This document shows positions 9,168-16,244 of a DNA stretch of 64,000 nt, one piece after another (within the stretch, counting starts at the first letter, position 1; each line of letters begins with the position of its first letter). This DNA comes from Acidimicrobiia bacterium. GTDB taxonomy: Bacteria > Actinomycetota > Acidimicrobiia > Acidimicrobiales > Bin134. The stretch spans positions 62,001 to 126,000 of the forward strand of contig JAJDUJ010000006.1 in assembly GCA_022826705.1 (NCBI GenBank), in the 5' to 3' direction. Position numbers and translations under genes: made by a program. The notes beneath the pieces were generated by a model that was not told the origin of the DNA, did no database searches, and was given only the letters and a program-made list of their open reading frames with translations.

Positions 9168-10287
9168 GGCCCCGCCTGATTCTGGGATCGAGGTACTGAT
9201 AGGAGATGTCGATGATGGCGTTCAGCAGCACATAGCCCACTGCCAACACCAACACCCCGCCTTGAACCACGGTGTAGTTCTTGGGAAGCACGCCGAAGGC
9301 AACGATCAGCTTGCCCAATCCTTCAAGCCCGAAAATGCTCTCGATGATCACCGTGCCGCCGATGAGCCGGCCGAGGGTAATGCCGGCAATGGTGATGAGG
9401 GAGAACGACGACGGCCGCAACGCGTCGCGGAACAAGATCCGCCATGTGGGCATGCCCTTGGCTCGGGACGACAGCACGAACTGCTCTTGCAAGGTCGACA
9501 ACATGTCGGCCCGCAGCAGCCGGGTGAACACTGCGATCTCACTCAAGGCCAAGGCGAGCGCGGGCAAGAACAGCGAGCGGAGCTGCTCCCGCCAATTGTC
9601 GTCGTAGCGGTGAGACGCCGTCCTGGGAAAGTCGGGCCACTGGACGAAAACCCAGAGCAGTAGTCCGGCGACCACCAGCGTAGCCACCGCATATCCCGAC
9701 CAGCCGGAGAAGTCTCTGCGGTCCTCCCATAGGCGGCTTACCGCCAAATAGAGCAGCCGCAGCACGATCAATCCGACGGCGATCACCCACAAATAGCGGG
9801 GGACGGACTGCCGGAACACGAAGAAGAAGATGAACAGCAAGCCGGCCAGGAATGTCGGGACTGAGATGAAGGTGAACATGGTGCCACTCACCAATCGGTC
9901 AGCCCGATTGCCCGCGGCGTGAGCCGACCACACCCCCAAGAAGATGGAGATAGTGAACGACATCCCCAGCGCCATGGCCGAAAGTCGCAGCGTGGGCCCA
10001 GCACTTCGCTGAAGCAGGTCGGAGACCGGCTCGTTGGGGGGACGCAACGAGTCGCCCAGATCACCCGTCAGCGCCCCGCCCAGCCAGTCCCCATATCGCT
10101 CCGTGATGGGCTTATCCAGGCCGAGCGACTTGCGAATGGCTTCCAAGTCCTCGATGGTGGCGTCGGTTCCCAGCGCAACCGCAGCCGGATCGCCGGGTAT
10201 GAGGTCGATGAGGAAGAACGTGGCCAGGGAAACGAGGAAGAGCACCGGCACGAGCCTGACCAGCTTTAAACCGACCACTCGCAGCAC
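9160..10287 (-). CDS. ABC transporter permease, DppB/OppB type
   Basis: A 375-residue permease with the N-terminal DppB signature (FFLIDLIPGDPAAVALG), a TIEDLEAIRKSLGLDKP periplasmic helix and the EAA loop (EQFVLSSRAKGMPTWRILFRDAL). It ends in IDISYQYLDPRIRRG, typical of DppB. It is longer than its counterpart at 30475 because of an insertion of about 60 residues with an additional hydrophobic stretch before the EAA loop. GTG at 10287 is preceded by GGAGGAAG at good spacing. It pairs with the permease at 8106, into whose start it overlaps by 8 nt. Confidence 0.92.
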   Translation of the reverse strand: MLRVVGLKLVRLVPVLFLVSLATFFLIDLIPGDPAAVALGTDATIEDLEAIRKSLGLDKPITERYGDWLGGALTGDLGDSLRPPNEPVSDLLQRSAGPTLRLSAMALGMSFTISIFLGVWSAHAAGNRADRLVSGTMFTFISVPTFLAGLLFIFFFVFRQSVPRYLWVIAVGLIVLRLLYLAVSRLWEDRRDFSGWSGYAVATLVVAGLLLWVFVQWPDFPRTASHRYDDNWREQLRSLFLPALALALSEIAVFTRLLRADMLSTLQEQFVLSSRAKGMPTWRILFRDALRPSSFSLITIAGITLGRLIGGTVIIESIFGLEGLGKLIVAFGVLPKNYTVVQGGVLVLAVGYVLLNAIIDISYQYLDPRIRRGRV

Positions 10288-10337
10288 GGTGCTCTTCCTC
10301 CCCTAGAGCTCTAAGAACTCAGTTCGCTCAGTTTTAC

Positions 10338-12215
10338 TTAGTTCTCCATGTAGGCGTTGCCGAACAGGAACAGCGTGGTCATGGAGCGCTGCACGCCCTT
10401 GACGTTTGGTGCGAGGGCCAAGCCCTCCTCGTTCACCGACCAGATCATGGTGGGCAGATGCTCCGTCCACACGCACTGGACTGCGGCCAGCGCAGCCCGC
10501 TGATCCTCCAGCGTGCCCGCCCCGTACAGTCCGGTAAGCGCATCGTCCATGTCCGGGTGGCCGAAGCCAGTCCGATTGGACCGGCTGTCAGAGCGGTAGT
10601 TCTGGTTCAACGACGAGACCCACACGGCGCCGTCCATGTTGTGGCCCCAGCCCGACACTTCGTAGTCGGCCTGGATGATCACCCGAGGAATAAGGACGGT
10701 GGTAATGCCTCCATACTCCGCGGTCACGTCGAAGCCAACCCGCTCCAGCATGCCTTCAAAGGCCTGGCCGATGGCCGGGGCTGGGTCCTGGTCGGTGTAG
10801 ACGAAGAACAGCGAGCCGTCCCAGCCGGTTTCATCCTTGACTTCTTGCACCAGTGCGGCAGCGGTGTCGGGATCGTAGGCCGGCTCTTGGTCGGCGCAGT
10901 CTTGCAGTTCCTGCGACCACATCAACGTGCCTTCATGGGCCAGAGCATTGGTCACGATGCCAGTGCCCTCGAAGGCCCGCTCATTGATGATCTGCCGGTC
11001 CACGGCGTGGTGGATGGCCTGGCGAATCCGGATGTCTTGGCCGATCCTCTCGGCACCTCGCACACCGTTGTTGATGAGGAACACACCGCCCACATTCTGG
11101 AGCTCTGTGTTCAGCGCGGCACCGGCCTCTCGGGCATCGGCGAATACTCGGGGATCCCGCAGGAAGGCGGCGTTGTAATCCCCGGCCTGGAACGACTCCC
11201 AGTTGGCCGTGGAGCTGCCCGGGAAGGTGAACTCGATCTCCTCGATGCACACCGGGCCACCCCAATAGTCGTCGCGGGCCTTGAGCAAGGTGCGCACGTT
11301 GGGCTCCACCTCGACCACCTCATAGGGGCCGAAGCTGGCGGCGTTCACCAGGTCGGGGGAAACCGACATCCGGTTGCGGACCAGCTTCTCGGCGCTGACT
11401 TCCTCGGTGGCGTTAGCCGCCTCTTCCTCCAGCAGTTGGGCAATCACCCGTGGGTTCACGACCATGCCGGCCTCATCACCCAGCACCAACGAGAACGTGG
11501 ACCACGGCTGGTGGAGCCGGAAGATGATGGTGTTGTCGTCAGGAACCTCGGTCTCTTCGAAATTGATGGCCTGCACCGAGCCGGCAATGGTGTTGGTCAC
11601 GCCGTTGCCCCGACCCTCGAGGAATCGCTGCATGTGGTCGATCACGTCCTGGGCGATGAATGCATCGCCGTTGCCGTAGGTGATGCCTGAGGGGATCTTC
11701 AGCGTCCACTCGGTGAAATCGTCATTGGAAGTGAGCGACTCCGCCACGTGGCCGTTGTACTGGCCGGCGTCGGGATCGAAGGTCATCAATACGTCCCACA
11801 CGTTCACTAGCTCGGTGCCGCCCACCAGCGATCCGCTGCTGGCGGTCGGGTCCATGCTGGCGTTGGGCGAGAAGTTCGCGTAGTTGATCTTCGTGCCCGA
11901 CACCGTGGCCTCGCAGCCACCGGCCAGCTCTTCCTCAGCCGGAACGGCGGGCGCGACGTCTTCGTCTTCTTCCACAGGAGCCGATATAGCGCTGTCATCG
12001 TCGCCGTCGTCGGCCGGCTCGGGCGCGGGCTCGTCGTCGCCGTCATCGGCCGGGGCCGGCGCGGGCTCGTCGTCGCCGTCGTCGTCGGCCGGCTCAGCAG
12101 GCGCGGGCTCGTCTGGAGCGGTTACGACTCCGTCATCATCGTCGTTGCCGCAGGCCGCGACCACCAGGCCGAAAACCATCAACAACGCCAACAGCTTAAA
12201 TAGCCATGAACGCAT
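10338..12215 (-). CDS. Family 5 substrate-binding lipoprotein of peptide-type ABC importer
   Basis: A 625-residue secreted lipoprotein. The signal peptide ends VVAAC with Cys22 followed by GNDDDDG. A low-complexity acidic/proline linker (repeats such as DDGDDEPAP) tethers the binding domain to the membrane. The SBP family 5 core follows: FSPNASMDPTASSG, DFTEWTLKI, GITYGNGDAF, FGPYEVVEVEPN and WGHNMDGAVWV. Two in-frame ATGs (12221 and 12215) lie behind GAGGGG. I chose 12215 because its spacing is 9 nt rather than 3. It is closely paralogous to the upstream gene at 12368, down to the C-terminus (NVKGVQR, LFLFGNAYMEN). The ligand is probably an oligopeptide or similar small molecule; unproven. 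Confidence 0.92.
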   Translation of the reverse strand: MRSWLFKLLALLMVFGLVVAACGNDDDDGVVTAPDEPAPAEPADDDGDDEPAPAPADDGDDEPAPEPADDGDDDSAISAPVEEDEDVAPAVPAEEELAGGCEATVSGTKINYANFSPNASMDPTASSGSLVGGTELVNVWDVLMTFDPDAGQYNGHVAESLTSNDDFTEWTLKIPSGITYGNGDAFIAQDVIDHMQRFLEGRGNGVTNTIAGSVQAINFEETEVPDDNTIIFRLHQPWSTFSLVLGDEAGMVVNPRVIAQLLEEEAANATEEVSAEKLVRNRMSVSPDLVNAASFGPYEVVEVEPNVRTLLKARDDYWGGPVCIEEIEFTFPGSSTANWESFQAGDYNAAFLRDPRVFADAREAGAALNTELQNVGGVFLINNGVRGAERIGQDIRIRQAIHHAVDRQIINERAFEGTGIVTNALAHEGTLMWSQELQDCADQEPAYDPDTAAALVQEVKDETGWDGSLFFVYTDQDPAPAIGQAFEGMLERVGFDVTAEYGGITTVLIPRVIIQADYEVSGWGHNMDGAVWVSSLNQNYRSDSRSNRTGFGHPDMDDALTGLYGAGTLEDQRAALAAVQCVWTEHLPTMIWSVNEEGLALAPNVKGVQRSMTTLFLFGNAYMEN

Positions 12216-12310
12216 GTTCATTTCCCCCTCATTGAGCTAGGTCGTGACACTCTAGAAAACCAGGCCCATATGGGCAAACGAAGCGGCCTCTCGACCGCCA
12301 GGCGCGAACA

Positions 12311-12346
12311 GGGACTAGGACACAGATTCCGCTGTGCCCTAGTCCC
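12311..12346 (-). terminator. Intercistronic hairpin between two tandem binding-protein genes
   Basis: Arms 12311-12325 and 12332-12346 are 15-nt inverted repeats around a 6-nt loop. The one imperfect position becomes a G-U pair in minus-strand RNA. There is no long U run, so it may act as a partial terminator or an mRNA-stabilising stem between the genes at 12368 and 10338. Confidence 0.65.
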
Positions 12347-12367
12347 CGTCCTTTGAACTTGATGGAA

Positions 12368-14188
12368 TCAGTTCTCGATGTAGGCGTTGGCGAACAGGAA
12401 GATAGTGGCGCCTGCCCGCTGGACGCCCTTGACATTCGGGGCGAGCACCAAGCCCTCCTCAGTCACCGAATAGACCATGGCGGGCAGTTGCTCTGACCAG
12501 ACGCACTGCACTCCAGCCAACGCGGCTCGCTGGTCGTCCACCGTCGCGGCTCCGTAGAGCTCGCCCAGCGCAGCGTCCATGTCCGGGTGGGCGAATGCCA
12601 TCCGGTTGGAGCCGCTGGTAGACAGGAGGTTGTCGTTGAGCGACGCGACCCAGGTGGCACCGTCGGCGTTGAAGCCCCAGCCGGCCATCTCATAGTCGGC
12701 CTGGATAATGACCCTGGGAATCAACACGGTGGTGACGGGACCGAGGTCCACCTCCACCTCGAAGCCGGCGGCCTCCAGCATTCCCTCCACCGCTTGGGCA
12801 ATCTCGGGGCCGGGATCGGTGTCGGCGTGGACCAGCAACAGGGAGCCGTCCCAGCCGGTATCGGCCTTCACCTCTTCAACCAGTGCCGCGGCGGCATCTG
12901 GGTCGTAAGCCGGTTCCCGATCGGCGCATTCCTGCAACTCGGGCGACCACAGCAAGGTGCCCTCGTCGGCAATGGCATTAGTGGTATTGAGCTTGCCCTC
13001 GAAGGCCCGCTCGTTGATGATCTCCCGGTTGATGGCGTGGTGGGCGGCTTGACGGATTCTGATGTCCTTTCCAATCACATCGGCGCCACGGACTCCCTGG
13101 TTGAACAGGAACAGCCCGCCAACGTTCTGGAACTCCGAGCTCAGCACGGCACCCGCTTCCCGGGCATCGGCGAACACCCGCGGATCACGCAGGAAAGCGG
13201 CATTGAAGTCGCCGGCTTGGAATGCCTCCCAGTTGGCCGTGGAGCTGCCCGGGAAGGTGAACTCGATCTCCTCGATGCACACCGGGCCACCCCAGTAGTT
13301 GTCTCGGGCCCGCAGCAGAGTGCGCACGTTGGGCTCCACCTCGGCCACCTCATAGGGGCCGAAGCTGGCTGCGTTGACCAGTTCGGGGGTGACGGCCATC
13401 CGGTTGCGGACCAGACGGGCTGCGCTGGTTTCCTCGGTGGCGTTGGCTGCCTCTTCATCCAAGAGCTGGGCGATGACTCGCGGGTTCACGATCATGCCGG
13501 GCTCGTCGCCCAACAGCGTATGGAAGGTGCTCCACCCTCGATGGAGTCGGAATATGACAGTGCTGTCATCGGGAACTTCGGTGTTGTCGAAGTCGATGAG
13601 GCCCACCGAGCCGGCCGCCCGGTTGGTCATGCCGTCACCGCGGGAGTCAAAGAACCGGAGCATCGAGTCGACGACGTCTTGGGCAATGAACTCATCGCCG
13701 TTGCCGTAGGTGATGCCTGAGCGGATCTTCAACGTCCACTCGGTGAAGTCGTCGTTAGGGGTCAGCGACTCTGCGGCCTGGCCGTTGGACACACCAGCTG
13801 CGGGGTCGAATGCCATCAACACGTCCCACACGTTCACTATCTGGGTTCCGCCAACCAAGGCGCCGCTACTGCCGGTCGGGTCCATGTTGGCGTTGGGCGA
13901 GAAGACCGCGTAGTTGATCTTGGTGCCCGGCACTGTGGCCTCGCAGGGGGCCATCATCTCTTCTTCCGCAGGCTCGTCGCCGTCGCCGTCGTCGGCAGGC
14001 TCAGGTGCGGGCTCGTCGCCGTCGCCGTCGTCGGCAGGTGCAGGCTCATCGCCGTCATCGGCTGCCTGAGTGGGCGCAGGCTCGTCTGGGCCAGTCGTGA
14101 CCCCGTCGTCGTCGTCGTTGCCACAGGCCGCGGCCACAAGGCCAAAGACCATCAACAACGCGAGCAGCTTCATTAGATATTGACGCAT
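12368..14188 (-). CDS. Family 5 substrate-binding lipoprotein (paralogue of the next gene)
   Basis: A 606-residue lipoprotein with the same plan as the protein at 10338: signal peptide, lipobox VAAAC (Cys22) followed by GNDDDDG, an acidic/proline repeat linker (DGDEPAP units) and an SBP family 5 domain (FSPNANMDPTGSSG, ITYGNGDEF, FGPYEVAEVEPN). It ends NVKGVQR and FLFANAYIEN. The duplicate pair is separated by a strong hairpin. Behind GAGGGGGAGA stand two in-frame ATGs (14194 and 14188); the second has the better spacing. It is the first gene of the leftward SBP-SBP-DppB-DppC set, beginning after a 111-nt gap that probably holds its promoter, although I see no clear one. Confidence 0.92.
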   Translation of the reverse strand: MRQYLMKLLALLMVFGLVAAACGNDDDDGVTTGPDEPAPTQAADDGDEPAPADDGDGDEPAPEPADDGDGDEPAEEEMMAPCEATVPGTKINYAVFSPNANMDPTGSSGALVGGTQIVNVWDVLMAFDPAAGVSNGQAAESLTPNDDFTEWTLKIRSGITYGNGDEFIAQDVVDSMLRFFDSRGDGMTNRAAGSVGLIDFDNTEVPDDSTVIFRLHRGWSTFHTLLGDEPGMIVNPRVIAQLLDEEAANATEETSAARLVRNRMAVTPELVNAASFGPYEVAEVEPNVRTLLRARDNYWGGPVCIEEIEFTFPGSSTANWEAFQAGDFNAAFLRDPRVFADAREAGAVLSSEFQNVGGLFLFNQGVRGADVIGKDIRIRQAAHHAINREIINERAFEGKLNTTNAIADEGTLLWSPELQECADREPAYDPDAAAALVEEVKADTGWDGSLLLVHADTDPGPEIAQAVEGMLEAAGFEVEVDLGPVTTVLIPRVIIQADYEMAGWGFNADGATWVASLNDNLLSTSGSNRMAFAHPDMDAALGELYGAATVDDQRAALAGVQCVWSEQLPAMVYSVTEEGLVLAPNVKGVQRAGATIFLFANAYIEN

Positions 14189-14305
14189 GGGCATTCTCCC
14201 CCTCTTCTAGTGCCCGCCACTCTAGGTACAACTGAAAACATGGGCAACAGGGCACCCACCTTGTATCTATGCGGAAAAAGCATGCCGCTGTCTTCCTGCT
14301 CCCAG

Positions 14306-15211
14306 CTACGTGAGAACCGAGTCGATGAACTCGCGCATGACGGCGGCGCACTCTTCGGGCTGCTCCAGCTGGAGCATGTGGGTGGCGTCAGGCAAGAAGT
14401 CGTAGTCCACGCTGGAGATGTCGCTGAGGTTCAGCGACGGCAGATACGAGTAGGGCAACGTGGGATCGGCCCCGAGCACTTTGACCGGACAGCGGATCTT
14501 GGAGAAGTCGATGAACGCTCCGAAGACGCTGGCGTAGTCGATGATCTGCGCTTCGTACTCCCGAGGGCATCGCAGCTCAAAGCCCTCCCCGTCGAGGGAT
14601 TCCCGCAGGGTGGAATCGGCCAGCAGGTCAACCGTCCCGGGCACCGCCGCCTTGTAGGTGGGGAATATCCCGAACAACTCGGTGAACGCGCTCTTGGTCT
14701 TGAACCGATGGGTGCGGCGCCGGGCCGATTTCGCCATGCGGATCGCGGCTTCTTCGAAGTCCCGAAAGTTCCTGCCCGGCTTGCACAGGGGCGGATCGAA
14801 CAAGACGAGCGCCGAGTAATCGCTGCCCTTGGATTCGGAGATGAGGGGCGTGAGGCAAGACAAGGAGTGGAATACGCCAACCTGCGGTTTCTGGCCGAAT
14901 TGCCGGCCAATCTCCTCGAGTACGCGGTCATGATCACTGACCAGCGTCGGAACACTGTGGTTTTCCAGGCCGCCCACCGCGTTCCAACCATGGTTCCTCA
15001 TGTCGTAGACGATGAGGTCGAAGTCGTCGGTCAGGAGCGACCAGAACGGATAGTAGAAGTCGATGGCCAGGCCATTTCCATGGCTGAGGATCAGTCGATT
15101 GCCATCGGGGTTTCCGTGGCGGCGAAGCAAGATCGACGACTCTGCGTCCATTTTCACTTCGTGAACAGACCGCGGCTCGGGAACGCTCCAAGCCGATTCT
15201 TGCTCCGTCAC
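14306..15211 (-). CDS. Alpha/beta hydrolase, thioesterase-like
   Basis: A 301-residue cytosolic alpha/beta hydrolase. The oxyanion strand LILSHGNGLA (44-47 HGNG) is followed by VYDMRNHGWN. The nucleophile elbow is GVFHSLSCL with Ser116, so both glycines of GxSxG are replaced (FHSLS). The late acid/His region is LPDATHMLQLEQP with His278. GTG at 15211 begins 2 nt after the PPTase stop, so it is translationally linked to ACP and PPTase. In that setting release or editing of a polyketide from the carrier protein is a reasonable role, but a free ester hydrolase is equally possible. The closest families by eye are AB-hydrolases of the esterase/lactonase kind. Confidence 0.8.
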   Translation of the reverse strand: MTEQESAWSVPEPRSVHEVKMDAESSILLRRHGNPDGNRLILSHGNGLAIDFYYPFWSLLTDDFDLIVYDMRNHGWNAVGGLENHSVPTLVSDHDRVLEEIGRQFGQKPQVGVFHSLSCLTPLISESKGSDYSALVLFDPPLCKPGRNFRDFEEAAIRMAKSARRRTHRFKTKSAFTELFGIFPTYKAAVPGTVDLLADSTLRESLDGEGFELRCPREYEAQIIDYASVFGAFIDFSKIRCPVKVLGADPTLPYSYLPSLNLSDISSVDYDFLPDATHMLQLEQPEECAAVMREFIDSVLT

Positions 15212-15213
15212 GG

Positions 15214-15918
15214 TTATGGGCTTACTTCATACGCGATGGCTGCGGCGAATTCCCTCGTTCCCATATCTTCCAAGCACCAGAAAGTCTCGGGGATTTGAGC
15301 AAACTGGCCGATGCTCTTCGTAGCCCCATGGCGCATCTCATCGGGGATCTCCAATTCGGCGACCTTCATGGAAAGGCCCTTGCCGTGGGCCTTCACGAGC
15401 GCTTCTTTGATCGTCCAGAAGCGAAAGAACTTGTGCAGCTGCTGGCACCCCTCAAGCGATTCCAACTCAGCCTTCTCCCGCGGGCTGAACACGCCCTCGA
15501 TGAGGTTTTCGAGATTCCGGCGAGGAGCCCGCTCCTCTACATCAACGCCTAGGCGGCCCTTGGCAGCCACGGCAATCAGCCCGTGGGTGCCGCTGTGGCT
15601 CACGTTAAAGCTGATGGAGGCAGGTAGACCGTTGACCAGGGCAAACGGCTTGCCGTGTTTGGCGGCCTCAAACGCCAATGACTCGTTTGGACAACCGATC
15701 TGGCGGCAAAGAATGGCACGGAGCGCGGCGCGGCACAGCACATAGCGCCGTTGAGCGGTCGGGGATTGAAAGCGCTCCCAACGCGAGCGCTCTTCCCCGT
15801 CGAGCCACGAGAGAGCCTCGGCCTCGCGACCCTGATCGGGAATCAGGTCGACGTGGAAGACAGCAATAGCACCGATGCTCTTGTACCGGTGCCACCAGCT
15901 ATCTGAGTCGGCGATCAA
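15214..15918 (-). CDS. 4'-phosphopantetheinyl transferase, Sfp type
   Basis: Transfers phosphopantetheine from CoA to carrier-protein serines, here presumably those of the PKS and the free ACP. The 234-residue protein shows KHGKP (88-91), ISFNVSHSG (102-110), the Mg-binding GVDVEE (Asp126, Glu128) and the signature FWTIKEALVKAHGKGL with Glu172 and Lys176. Length and spacing are those of the Sfp/AcpT group II. The start is TTG at 15918, overlapping the ACP stop as TTGA, so its translation depends on ACP translation. It is likely the dedicated activating enzyme of this cluster. Confidence 0.93.
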   Translation of the reverse strand: MIADSDSWWHRYKSIGAIAVFHVDLIPDQGREAEALSWLDGEERSRWERFQSPTAQRRYVLCRAALRAILCRQIGCPNESLAFEAAKHGKPFALVNGLPASISFNVSHSGTHGLIAVAAKGRLGVDVEERAPRRNLENLIEGVFSPREKAELESLEGCQQLHKFFRFWTIKEALVKAHGKGLSMKVAELEIPDEMRHGATKSIGQFAQIPETFWCLEDMGTREFAAAIAYEVSP

Positions 15919-16157
15919 CCAGAGGAATCGAGGTGGTTGATGAGGTCTTGAGGTGTCAAGAGCTCGGCGAACTCCTCAGCGGAGATGTCCGTGCCGAATT
16001 CCTGGTTGACCGATTGCCAAAACGCCACGATGTCGGAAGAAGCGACACCTGCATCGGCAACGTTGCGAGACAGGTCCAAGGGCTGACCTGCTTCTCGTCC
16101 ATCAATCTCCAAAGTCTGATCGACGATGGCCCTAATCCGCTCTTCAGTGGAAGACAT
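15915..16157 (-). CDS. Discrete acyl carrier protein with altered DSL motif
   Basis: An 80-residue four-helix carrier protein. ERIRAIVDQTLEI forms helix 1, followed by the attachment region DAGVASSDIVAFW and an acidic C-terminal half (EEFGT-like QEFGTDISAEEFAELLTPQDL). The usual GxDSL reads GVASS: Ser40 sits at the phosphopantetheine position, but the preceding Asp is Ala and the following Leu is Ser. The ATG at 16157 is preceded by AAGGAG at ideal spacing, and a TTGACA-N16-TACACT promoter lies upstream. It lies 87 nt after the PKS stop and overlaps the PPTase start. Likely role: carrier in trans for the AT-less terminal KS of the PKS, or a starter/extender carrier. Confidence 0.88.
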   Translation of the reverse strand: MSSTEERIRAIVDQTLEIDGREAGQPLDLSRNVADAGVASSDIVAFWQSVNQEFGTDISAEEFAELLTPQDLINHLDSSG

Positions 16158-16193
16158 TCACCTGCTCCTTTGCAACCGATTGAAAGCGGGGAA

Positions 16194-16221
16194 AGTGTAT
16201 CAAGGGGCGGGTAATTGTCAA
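16194..16221 (-). promoter_or_regulatory. Sigma-70-type promoter for ACP-PPTase-hydrolase
   Basis: Reading the minus strand, a perfect -35 TTGACA (16216-16221) is followed by 16 nt and a -10 TACACT (16194-16199). It lies wholly in the 87-bp gap between the PKS stop and the ACP start, giving a leader of about 30 nt that contains the AAGGAG Shine-Dalgarno sequence. It is the best promoter match I noticed in the window. Confidence 0.65.
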
Positions 16222-16244
16222 TCGACCTGAGTGCCCCTGGGCTC

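Noticed and set aside
12000..12110. Possible CRISPR-like or minisatellite array in the lipoprotein gene
   Set aside because: The repeats are in-frame codons for the acidic/proline linker with no spacers.
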